Shown here: in pieces, positions 12,392-20,698 of the stretch | Position numbering within the stretch: the first letter of the stretch is position 1 | Layout: each line of letters opens with the position of its first letter | Assembly (NCBI GenBank): GCA_011799875.1 | Contig: CM022303.1 | Location: 69,190,870 to 69,254,869 of the forward strand | DNA length: 64,000 nt | Reading direction: 5' to 3' | Source of the DNA: Thinopyrum elongatum | Taxonomy: Eukaryota; Streptophyta; Magnoliopsida; Poales; Poaceae | Position numbers and translations under genes: made by a program | The notes under the pieces: model-generated | The model's database searches: none | Told to the model about the DNA's origin: nothing | The model's input: the letters and a program-made list of their open reading frames with translations, nothing else

Positions 12392-12445
12392 ATATATATA
12401 TGAGATCAGAAAAAATTGGATCAACTTGTGCACATCCATAATGGG
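11938..12445. repeat. Inverted repeat (hairpin A) of a captured SNF2-helicase fragment
   Basis: The left arm (about 11938-12153) and right arm (about 12180-12445) are imperfect reverse complements of roughly 215 bp around a loop of about 30 bp. The right arm is lengthened by a TA microsatellite (12337-12404). Read on the minus strand, the left arm encodes K-K-R-I-I-L-S-G-T-P-F-Q-N-N-F-E-E-L, which is SNF2-family motif III (SGTPxQN). It is followed by V-D-E-I-R-K-N-M-D-H-F-L-H-I-Q-N-G. The right arm encodes a decayed copy on the + strand (IILSGTPF then a frameshift). The structure is therefore two opposed copies of one gene fragment. The subfamily may be DRD1/CLASSY-like, but that is inference. 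Confidence 0.8.
12337..12404. repeat. (TA)n microsatellite
   Basis: Near-pure TA dinucleotide repeats with a few interruptions, lying inside the right arm of hairpin A. Confidence 0.9.
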
Positions 12446-12574
12446 GGCATTCTTGATAAATCTGGACCCTCGACCCTCGACCCCTCGGCGACCCTCGACC
12501 CTCTACCCTAGTTCACGACCCTCAACCGCTCGGCGATCCACGACCCTCTACCCTAGTTCCCGACCCTCGACCCC
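12446..12574. repeat. CCCTCGACC simple tandem repeats
   Basis: C-rich, 9-15-bp degenerate repeats of the CCCTCGACCC / CTCGGCGA type lie between the two SNF2 hairpins. They belong to the same repeat type that fills 12910-13730. There is no coding evidence. Confidence 0.7.
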
Positions 12575-12576
12575 CT

Positions 12577-12910
12577 CATGTCATGTTTGTCTAGTGTCAA
12601 AGGATTCAACAAAACCATGTCTTCATCATTACGCGAAAGTAACAGGCGCATGATGGTACGAAGCTCTCCAAAGTTATTTTGGAACGGAGTCCTAGATAGG
12701 ATAATTCGCTTTTTGGTACAAATTAAAGTTCAGCAAGAGCCTTCCGAATATCGCTATTTAGAAGTCCTTTGCTGAAATTCGTACCAAAAGGCGAATTATC
12801 CTATCCGGGACTCCGTTCCAAAATAACTTTGGAGAACTTCGTACCATCATGCCCCGGTTACTTCCGGCTAATGATGAAGCCATGGATTTCTTCAATACTT
12901 TGACACAAGG
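12577..12910. repeat. Inverted repeat (hairpin B) of the same SNF2 fragment
   Basis: The arms at about 12590-12755 and 12768-12910 are reverse complements around a short loop. On the + strand the right arm reads T-K-R-R-I-I-L-S-G-T-P-F-Q-N-N-F-G-E-L, then L-L-P-A-N-D-E-A-M-D-F-F-N-T-L-T. The left arm reads the same peptide on the minus strand with SGTP changed to SRTP. The arms are diverged copies of hairpin A, so the inverted unit was duplicated as a whole. The right arm runs on into the 321-bp tandem array. Confidence 0.8.
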
Positions 12911-13850
12911 CAACCTCTCAACCCCTCGGCGTTCCTCGACCCTCGACCCCTCGACGACCCTCGAACCTTCGGCGACCCTCGACCCCTCGGTGACCCTCGA
13001 CCCCTCAACGACCCCCGACCCTCGACCGCTCGGCGATCCTCGACACCCTCGTTCCCAATAAAAATTAAGAAGAGGAAGAAGAAGAAAAAACAAAAGAGGA
13101 GAAGAAGAAAAAAAAAGGAGAAGAAGAAGGAATAGAGGAGAAGAAGAAAAAATAGATTAAATATTAATCTATTTTTTCTTCTTCTCCTCTTTTTTTTCTT
13201 CTTCTTCCTGTTCAATACTTTGACACAAGGTAACCTCGAACCTTCCGCCGCCCCGACCCTCAACCGCTCGGCGTTCCTCGACCCTCGACGACCCTCGAAC
13301 CTTCGGCGACCCTCAACCCCTCGGTGACCCTCGACCCTCTACCCTACTTCCCGACCCTCGACCGCTCGGCGATCCTCGACACCCTCGTTCCCAATAAAAA
13401 TTAAGAAGAGGAAGAAGAAGAAAAAACAAAAGAGGAGAAGAACAAAAAAAAAAGGAGAAGAAGAAGGAATCTATTTTTTCTTCTTCTCCTCTATTCCTTC
13501 TTCTTCTCCTCTTTTTTTTTCTTCTTCTTCCCGTTCAATACTTTGACACAAGGCAACCTCAAAACTTCCGCCGCCCCGACCCTCGACCGCTCGGCGTTCC
13601 TCGACCCTCGACCCCTCGACGACCCTCGAACCTTTGGCGACCCTCGACCCCTCGGAGACCCTCGACCCTCTACCCTAGTTCCCGACCCTCGACCGCTCGG
13701 CGATCCTCGACACCCTCGTTCCCGATAAAAATTAAGAAGAGGAAGAAGAAGAAGAAACAAAAGAGGAGAAGAAGAAAAAAAAGAAGGAGAAGAAGAAAAA
13801 AAAAGGAGAAGAAGGAATAGACTCCTCTATTCCTTATTCTTCTCCTTTTT
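12891..13850. repeat. 321-bp tandem array, three units
   Basis: Three units start with TTCAATACTTTGACACAAGG at 12891, 13211 and 13534. Each has a C-rich CCCTCGACC block, then CCTCGTTCCCAATAAAAATT, then a GA-rich tract that turns into CT-rich sequence. The start of each unit is the end of the SNF2 fragment, so the array grew out of hairpin B. ORFs on both strands are repeat translations. Confidence 0.85.
13135..13189. repeat. Perfect 26-bp-arm polypurine/polypyrimidine palindrome
   Basis: The arm GAGGAGAAGAAGAAAAAATA plus GATTAA is followed by the 3-base loop ATA and then its exact reverse complement. The homopurine bias of the arm makes both cruciform and triplex structures possible. Confidence 0.9.
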
Positions 13851-14120
13851 TTCTATTCCTTATTCTTCTCCTTTTTTTTATTCTTCTTCCTCTTCTTATT
13901 TTTTTTTCTCCTCTTCTTCCTCTCCTCTCTCTTCTCCTTCTTCTCTCTTCTTATTTTTTCTCCCTCTCTTCTCTTTTTCTCCCTTTTTCCTCTCCTTTCT
14001 TTTTCTTCCCTTCTCTTCTTCCTCTTTTCCATACATAAAAAAAGTTTAAAAAATACATACATGCATACAAAAAATACATACATACATATAAAAAGAAAAC
14101 ATATATATATATAAAGCATA
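13851..14120. repeat. Pyrimidine-rich low-complexity tract
   Basis: About 190 bp of almost pure C/T on the + strand (TTCTTCTCC and TCTCC runs) is followed by A-rich and (ATAC)/(TA)n-like repeats. No gene is seen. On the minus strand this would lie in the leader of the CACTA-B second transcription unit. Confidence 0.7.
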
Positions 14121-14395
14121 TATAAAAAAATCAACGCGGCGACGGGGCAGGGGCGCGCTGCTCACAGCGGAGGCGTCGGGGCGGGCGTCGAGGCATCGTC
14201 GTCGGGGGCGGGCGGCGTCGGCGGCGGGGTGGGCGGCGTCGGGGCGGGTGGCGTCGAGGGCGGGCGGCGTCGGGGCGGCGGCGTCGGGGGCGGGCGGCGT
14301 CGGCGTCGGAGCGGGCGGCGTCGGCGGCGGGGCGATCAGCATCGGGGTGGGCGGCGTCGGCGGCGGGGCAGGGGCGGGCAGGAGAAGAAGTGATT
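14121..14395. repeat. GGCGGCGTCGGGGCG-type GC-rich repeats
   Basis: GC-rich 9-15-bp degenerate repeats of GGCGGCGTCGG / GGGCGGG, directly downstream (minus strand) of the TATA box at 14421-14428. Ala/Pro-rich ORFs here are repeat translations. A G4-prone 5' leader is plausible. Confidence 0.7.
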
Positions 14396-14420
14396 TTTGG
14401 AGAATATTTCTAAGTGTTTG

Positions 14421-14640
14421 CTTATATAGACGACACATTGGTCCCGGTTCGTGGCACAAACCGGGACCAATGCCCCCCCCTTTGGTCCCGGTTCGTGCCA
14501 CCAACCGGGACCAAAGGTCTCTTTTCAGCAGCCCAAAGGGCGGGAAACAGACACCATTGGTCCCGGTTGGTGGCACCAACCGGGACGAAAGGGGGGCATT
14601 GGTCCCGGTTGGTTTCACCAACCGGGACCAAAGGCCTTGC
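14421..14640 (-). promoter_or_regulatory. Second CACTA-B head: subterminal repeats plus TATA box
   Basis: Six alternating copies of TTGGTCCCGGTT and AACCGGGACCAA lie at 14440-14635. They are followed on the minus strand by CTATATAAGC (TATA box, 14428-14421). The layout repeats the true head at 20665-20389, where the same repeats are followed by TATATATA before TNP2. It would drive a minus-strand transcript through the hairpins into the chimeric exon at 11690. No CACTA terminus is present, so this is an internal head, not an element end. Confidence 0.65.
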
Positions 14641-14666
14641 ACTGGCGCGGTGCGGTGGGATGTTTA

Positions 14667-14877
14667 GTCCCACCTCGCTAGTTGAGAGAGCTCGAGAGTG
14701 GTTTATAAGCGCTGCTGCGCCCACCCTCTCGAGCTCCTCTCAACTGTAGGCTTTCGGGCCTTCTCTGCTAATCTTTGCCTGTGGGCCTACTGGGCCTGCT
14801 GCGGGCCTGAATCCTGGCCCATGGTTGGGTTTCTAGTCGTATTCAGCCCGTCGTGGCCCAGTACGTGGCATTTTTTT
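14667..14877 (+). promoter_or_regulatory. snRNA-type (Pol III-spaced) promoter and possible short ncRNA unit
   Basis: GTCCCACCTCG (14667-14677) matches the plant snRNA upstream sequence element RTCCCACATCG except for one base. A TATA element TTTATAA (14702-14708) follows after 24 bp, the spacing known for plant U6-type Pol III promoters (Pol II snRNA genes use about 34). No run of four T occurs until T7 at 14871-14877, so a transcript of about 140-150 nt is possible. The TATA sits in the loop of an inverted repeat (GTTGAGAGAGCTCGAGAGTGG and its imperfect complement at 14719-14742). I do not recognise the RNA. Confidence 0.4.
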
Positions 14878-14880
14878 CCA

Positions 14881-15339
14881 GTTTTTTTGTTTTCTTTTTT
14901 GTTTTATTTATTTTATTTTGTTTCTACTTACAATAAAATACAAACTATTTTTCAGTGATTCTTTTTGCTTTTAGGTAATAAAAATTATAAACTTGCTGTT
15001 AGTGCCATTAGTTTTCCAATTTGAATAGTTTAAATTTGAATTCTTTGAAATTTGTGTGAATCACTAGTTTGTGATTAACTTTACTATAAAAATAGATTTT
15101 GGAGTGATTCTTTTTCCTGCTATTTAATATTACTGTGTTTTATCATTATATTCAAAAACAGTTTTTGTTATTTTAGTTTCTAACAAAAAAATCTTTATGA
15201 TAATTCTTTTTGCTATTAAAGTTTCTAACAAAAAAAGTTCTTTATGAAAATTCTTTTTGCTTTTAATGTTTTGAACAGAAAATACTTTGATAATTTTAGT
15301 TGATTCCTTTTGCTATTAGAGTTTCATTAAAGTTTTCTA
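14881..15339. other. A/T-rich spacer in CACTA-B
   Basis: A/T-rich sequence with repeated TTTTTGCT / AAAATTCTTTTTGC motifs and no ORF. It leads into the 335-bp array. Confidence 0.4.
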
Positions 15340-16090
15340 GTTCATTCTTTTGTGTGTTCAAAATGAACCATTCAAAGCCACATCATCAATTTTCAACCCT
15401 TTCTGACTTCATCTGTTATTTTTCATGCATTTACTTATTTTTTGAGCTAAATGGCCCTAAAATTGAAAAGCACTTCAGATGAACTATGAAGAGGTTGAAA
15501 ATTGGCATGGTATCATCATTTCACCCACATAGCATGTGCTAAAAAGTTGAGAGGGTTACGGCAAAAACTAGATGCACTTCGTGTACAAAATGGACAATCT
15601 CTTTCGAAGTATCATGGTTTCGGACGAAAACTCATCTGTTACAAAGGGATTTCATTTTTTGAACTTATTTGAACTCCAGACTTTTTGTGTGTTAAAAATG
15701 AACCATTCAAAGCCACATCATCAATTTTCAACCCTTTCTGACTTCATCTGTTATTTTTCATGCATTTACTGATTTTTTTGAGCTAAATGACCCTGAAATT
15801 GAAAAGCACTTCAAATGAACTCTGAAGAGGTTGAAAATTGGCATGATATCATCATTTCACCCACATAGCATGTGCTAAAAAGTTGAGAGGGTTACGGCAA
15901 AAACTGGATGCACTTCGTGTACAAAATGGACAATCTCTTTCAAAGTATCAGGGTTTCGGACAAAAACTCATCTGTTACAAAGGGATTTCATTTTTTTGAA
16001 CTTATTTGAACTCCAGACTTTTTGTGTGCTCAAAATGAACCATTCAAAGCCACATCATCAATTTTCAACCCTTTCTGACTTCATCTGTCT
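15340..16090. repeat. 335-bp tandem array downstream of TNP2
   Basis: TTTTGTGTGTTCAAAATGAA or a close variant recurs at about 15348, 15684 and 16019, a period of about 335 bp, with two full units and a partial third. The partial unit ends against the TNP2 stop codon (16091). Short ORFs here repeat with the array and are not genes. Confidence 0.85.
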
Positions 16091-19000
16091 TCACTTTTTC
16101 TTCACTTGTGTCCTTTGCTTATTGCGCCATAACCATGGATATTCTTCATCGCTTAACAGGGTGCTTGGGTCAGCCTTGACTTTCAAGGGAGGAATTTCAT
16201 GAAACTTTTCATAATCTTCAGACATGTCTGTCTTACCCTCCACTCCCACGATGTCTCTTTTCCCTGAAAGAACTATGTGGCGCTTTGGCTCATCGTATGA
16301 TGTATTCGCTTCCTTATCTTTTCTTTTTCTCGGTTTGGTAGACATGTCCTTCACATAGAAAACCTGCGCCACATCATTGGCTAGGACGAATGGTTTGTCT
16401 GTGTACCCAAGATTGTTCAGATCCACTATTGTCATTCCGTAATGTGGCTCTACCTGTACCCCGCCTCCTGACAGATTGACCCATTTGCACTTAAACAAAG
16501 GGACCTTAAAATCATGTCCGTAGTCAAGTTCCCATATGTCCACTATGTAACCATAATATGTGTCATTTCCCCTCTTGGTTGCTGCATCAAAGCGGACACC
16601 GCTGTTTTGGTTGGTGCTCTTTTGATCTTGGGCGATCGTGTAAAATGTATTCCCATTTATCTCGTATCATTTGTAAGTCAATACAGTCGAAGATGGTCCC
16701 CTGGACAACGAGTACAGCTCATCAGAAACAGTGTTGTCACCTCTGAGACGTGTTTCCAACCAACTGCCGAAAGTCCTGATGTGTTCACATGTAATCCAGT
16801 CGTCACACTGCTCCGGGTGTTTGGAGTGCAGAATGTTCTTGTGTTCATCGACATACGGGGTCACCAAGGTAGAGTTCTGTAGAACTGTGTAGTGTGCTTG
16901 AGACCAAGAATGCCCGTCCCTGCATATTATTGAGTCCCCTCCTAGCGTGCCTTTTCCCGTCAGTCTCCCCTCATACCGCGATTGAGGGAGACCAATCTTC
17001 TTAAGGTCAGGAATGAAGTCAACACAAAACCCAATGACATCCTCTGTTTGATGGCCCATGGAGATGCTTCCTTCTGGCCTAGCGCGGTTACGGACATATT
17101 TCTTTAGGACTGCCATGAACCTCTCAAAGGGGAACATATTGTGTAGAAATACGGGGCCCAGAACGACAATCTCGTCGACTAGATGAACTAGGACGTGCGT
17201 CATGATATTGAAGAAGGATGGTGGGAACACCAGCTCGAAACTGACAAGACATTGCGCCACATCACTCCTTAGCCTTGGTATGATTTCTGGATCGATCACC
17301 TTCTGAGAGATTGCATTGAGGAATGCACATAGCTTCACAATGGCTAATCGAACGTTTTCCGGTAGAAGCCCCCTCAATGCAACCGGAAGCAGTTGCGTCA
17401 TAATCACGTGGCAGTCATGAGACTTTAGGTTCTGGAACTTTTTCTCTGCCATATTTATTATTCCCTTTATATTCGACGAGAAGCCAGACGGGACCTTCAT
17501 ACTGAGCAGGCATTCAAAGAAGATTTCCTTCTCTTCTTTGGTAAGAGCGTAGCTGGCAGGACCTTCATACTTCTTTGGAGGCATGCCGTCTTTTTCGTGC
17601 CAACGTTCCAGGTCCTCCCGTGCCTCCGGTGTATCTTTTGTCTTTCCATACACGCCCAAGAAGCCTAGCGGGTTCACGCAAAGGTTCTTCGTCACGTGCA
17701 TCACGTCGATTGAAGAGCGGACCTCTAGGTCTTTCCAGTAGGGTAGGTCCCAAAATATAGATTTCTTCTTCCACATGGGTGCACGTCCCTCAGCGTCATT
17801 TGGAACAGACAGTCCGCCGGGACCCTTTCCAAAGATTACCTATAAATCATTGACCATAGCAAGTACGTGATCACCGGTACGCATGGCGGGCTTCTTCCGG
17901 TGATCTGCCTCGCCTTTGAAATGCTTGCCTTTCTTTTGACATTGATGGTTGGTCGGAAGAAATCCACGATGCCCCAGGTACACATTCTTCCTGCATTTGT
18001 CCAGGTATATACTTTGGGTGTCATCTAAACAATGCGTGCATGCGTGGTATCCCTTGTTTGTCTGTCCTGAAAGGTTACTGAGAGCAGGCCAATCATTGAT
18101 GGTTACAAATAGCAACGCATGCAGGTCAAATTCCTCCTGTCTGTGCTCATCCCACACACGTACACCATTTCCATTCCACAGCTGTAAAAGTTCTTCAACT
18201 AATGGCCTTAGGTACACATCAATGTCGTTGCCGGGTTGCTTAGGGCCTTGGATGAGTACTGGCATCATAATGAACTTCTGCTTCATGCACAGCCAAGGAG
18301 GAAGGTTATAGATACATAGAGTCACGGGCCAGGTGATGTGATTGCTGCTCTGCTCCCCGAAAGGATTAATGCCATCCGCGCTTAAACCAAACCATACGTT
18401 CCTTGGGTCACCTGCAAACTCAGCCCAGTACTTTCTCTCGATTTTTCTCCACTGCGAACCGTCAGCGGGTGCTCTCAACTTCCCGTCTTTCTTACGGTCT
18501 TCTCTGTGCCATCGCATCAACTTGGCATGCTCTTTGTTTCTGAACAGACGTTTCAACCGTGGTATTATAGGAGCATAACACATCACCTTGGCAGGAACCT
18601 TTTTCCTGGTGGGCTCGCCGTAAACATCACCAGGGTCATCTCGTCTGATCTTATACCGCAATGCACCGCATACCGGGCATGCGTTCAAATCCTCGTACGC
18701 ACCGCGGTACAGGATGCAGTCATTAGGGCATGCATGTATCTTCTGCACCTCCAATCCTAGAGGGCATACGACCTTCTTTGCTGCGTACGTACTGTCGGGC
18801 AATTCGTTATCCTTTGGAAGCTTCTTCTTCAATATTTTCAGTAGCTTCTCAAATCCTTTGTCAGGCACAGCATTCTCTGCCTTCCACTGCAGCAATTCCA
18901 GTACGGTACCGAGCTTTGTGTTGCCATCTTCGCAATTGGGGTACAATCCTTTTTTGTGATCCTCTAACATGCGATCGAACTTCAGCTTCTCCTTTTCACT

Positions 19001-19393
19001 TTCGCACTGTCTCCTTGCATCAACAATGACCCGGCGGAGATCATCATCGGGCACATCGTCTGGTTCCTCTTGATCTTCAGCTTCCCCCGTTGCAGCATCA
19101 CCGTATTCAGGGGGCACATAGTTGTCATCGTTCTCTTCTTCTTCGCTGTCTTCCATCATAACCCCTATTTCTCCGTGCTTGGTCCAAACATTATAGTGTG
19201 GCATGAAACCCTTATAAAGCAGGTGGGTGTGAAGGATTTTCCAGTCAGAGTAAGACTTCGTATTCCCACATATAGGGCATGGACAACACATAAAACCATT
19301 CTGCTTGTTTGCCTCAGCCACTTCGAGAAAATTATGCACGCCCTTAATGTACTCGGAGGTGTGTCTGTCACCGTACATCCATTGCCGGTTCAT
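16091..19393 (-). pseudogene. TNP2-type CACTA transposase
   Basis: This is the transposase of CACTA elements, full length at about 1100 codons in one minus-strand frame. It has an N-terminal transposase-associated zinc-binding region (W-M-Y, then CCPCPICGN near residue 40), an acidic linker, a second Cys cluster (CPNDC...CPVCGALRY), and the TNP2 core with SADGINPFG and GNDIDVYLRPL, which hold likely catalytic Asp residues. The DUF4218-like and DUF4216-like regions follow (LVDEIVVLGPVFLHNMFPFE; later KCKWVNL). Two in-frame stops break it: TAG at 17840-17842 and TGA at 16667-16669. An AG acceptor sits directly before the ATG, so a non-coding 5' exon is likely. TAG is one C-to-T step from CAG. 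Confidence 0.88.
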
Positions 19394-19565
19394 CTGCGTG
19401 CATTATATATAATTAAGTGTGTCAAAAACCATTACAGAACATCATGAATAGATAAGTGACCAAATGAATAGAAGTTCATCATCACATTAAAACCAAAGTA
19501 CATACATAGTTCTCATTGAACAACATATAGCTCTCCAGAGCATCTAATTAAACCATACATTGAAA

Positions 19566-20006
19566 CTATGTAAAACATTTCAATGCAACAACAAATGCGA
19601 TCATAATCGCAACCAAGGTAACAATTGATCCAACGGCATAATGATACCAAGCCTCGGTATGAATGGCATATTTTCTATACTTTCTAATTTTGAAGCGCAT
19701 TGCATCCATCTTGATCTTGTGATCATCGACGACATCCGCAACATGCAACTCCAATATCATCTTCTCCTCCTCAATTTTTTTTTCCTTCAAGTAATTGTTT
19801 TCTTCTTCAACTAAATTTAACCTCTCGACAATAGGGTCGGTTGGAATTTCCGGTTCACATACCTCCTAGATAAATAAAATCTATGTCACGTTGGTCGGCA
19901 TAATTGTCATAAACAATAAATGAACCAAATAGTTATAAAATATAATATATACCACATCCGAATCATAGACAGGACAAGGGCCGACGGGGGCGGATACCAA
20001 AACCAT
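19566..20006 (-). CDS. Small CACTA-encoded coiled-coil protein with C-terminal membrane segment
   Basis: Two minus-strand exons join in frame. Exon 20006-19953 starts with ATG and gives 18 codons (MVLVSAPVGPCPVYDSDV) with a GT donor at 19952-19951. Exon 19865-19566 follows an AG acceptor and gives 99 codons plus stop. The product is about 117 residues: a Glu/Lys-rich heptad-like middle (EEENNYLKEKKIEEEKMILE), a basic stretch, then a hydrophobic segment GSIVTLVAIMIAFVVALKCF at the very C-terminus, as in tail-anchored proteins. It lies between the head and TNP2. Function unknown. It has no stops or frameshifts, unlike the neighbouring transposase. Confidence 0.55.
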
Positions 20007-20388
20007 CGCACTATATAATAAAAAAGAATAATAAAAGTAAGAAAATTATACAAGTATCTATCTAAATCATACAAGTAAGAATTATTCTCTTTTAGAAAGA
20101 AGATAAGAACAAGAGGCTCACCACGGTGGTGCCGGCGACAAGATCGGCGCGGGCGATCGACGGCGGTGAAGACGGGGACGGGACGTGACGGACCGCTAAA
20201 CCTAGACAAATCTTGAGGAAAATGGAGCTTGGAGGTCGAGCTTGGAGAGAAGAAAGCTTAAGTAGTGTGGCTCGGGCATTTCATCGAACACCCATGTGCA
20301 TAGGAGGTGAGCTAGAGCACCATAAAGCCCTCCCCTAGCCGGCCAGAAAAAACAGAGCAGTGGAGTGCTCTGCTCGCGGGCAAGGGGG

Positions 20389-20665
20389 TATATATAGGCA
20401 CAACATTGGTCCCGGTTCGTGGTTGGAACCGGGACTAAAGTCCACCCTTTGGTCCCGGTTCCAGCCATGAACCGGGACCAATGGATGTGGGCCAGGAGCG
20501 AGGCCCATTGGTCCCGGTTCGTGTCTGGAACCGGGACCAAAGGGTCCAGACGAACCGGGACCAATGCCCCACGAGGCCCGGCCGGCCCCCTGGGCGCACG
20601 AACCGGGACGTATGCCCCCATGGGTCCCAGTTCATGACTGAACCGGGACTAATGGGCTGGGTATG
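20389..20665 (-). promoter_or_regulatory. CACTA-B head: subterminal repeats and TATA box
   Basis: Direct and inverted copies of TTGGTCCCGGTTC and GAACCGGGACCAA fill 20404-20660 inside the right terminus. On the minus strand a TATATATA box (20396-20389) follows, placing the start of the small-ORF/TNP2 transcription unit just inside the repeats. These arrays are the expected binding sites of the transposition proteins. Confidence 0.7.
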
Positions 20666-20695
20666 CCTGAACCAAAGCCCTATTTTCTAGTAGTG

Positions 20696-20698
20696 CAG
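20696..20698. repeat. Right target-site duplication of CACTA-B (CAG)
   Basis: CAG directly follows the right terminus ...CTAGTAGTG. It pairs with 901-903, where the copy has changed to TAG. Confidence 0.85.

Larger units (their letters stand above)
904..20695 (-). mobile_element. CACTA-B: 19.8-kb CACTA transposon inserted in CACTA-A
   Basis: The left end is CACAAGTAGAAAAAGGCCC at 904. The right end, read on the minus strand, is CACTACTAGAAAATAGGGC, ending at 20695. The 3-bp duplication is CAG/TAG. Genes run on the minus strand in this order: head with subterminal repeats (20404-20665), small coiled-coil/membrane ORF (19566-20006), TNP2 transposase (16091-19393), a 335-bp tandem array (15340-16090), a second head (14421-14640), SNF2-fragment hairpins and tandem repeats (11770-14030), the Ulp1-type gene remnant (1479-1989 and 11422-11690), and the tail (904-1130). 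Copia-1 (9343 bp) is nested within, so the net size is about 10.4 kb. The TNP2 frame has two internal stops, so the copy is not autonomous as it stands. Confidence 0.9.

Noticed and set aside
11871..12653. + strand ORFs of 173 and 75 codons in the hairpin region
   Set aside because: They are shadows of the inverted repeat and of the CCCTCGACC satellite. The meaningful reading is the SNF2 motif, which is found in different frames of the arms.
12891..13850. CRISPR-like array of regularly spaced repeats
   Set aside because: The units are 321 bp with no short direct repeat/spacer pattern, and the sequence is eukaryotic. It is a plant satellite.
13853..14642. Lys/Arg-rich and Ala/Pro-rich minus-strand ORFs
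   Set aside because: They are translations of GA/CT-rich and GGCGGCGTC repeats. Composition, not coding.
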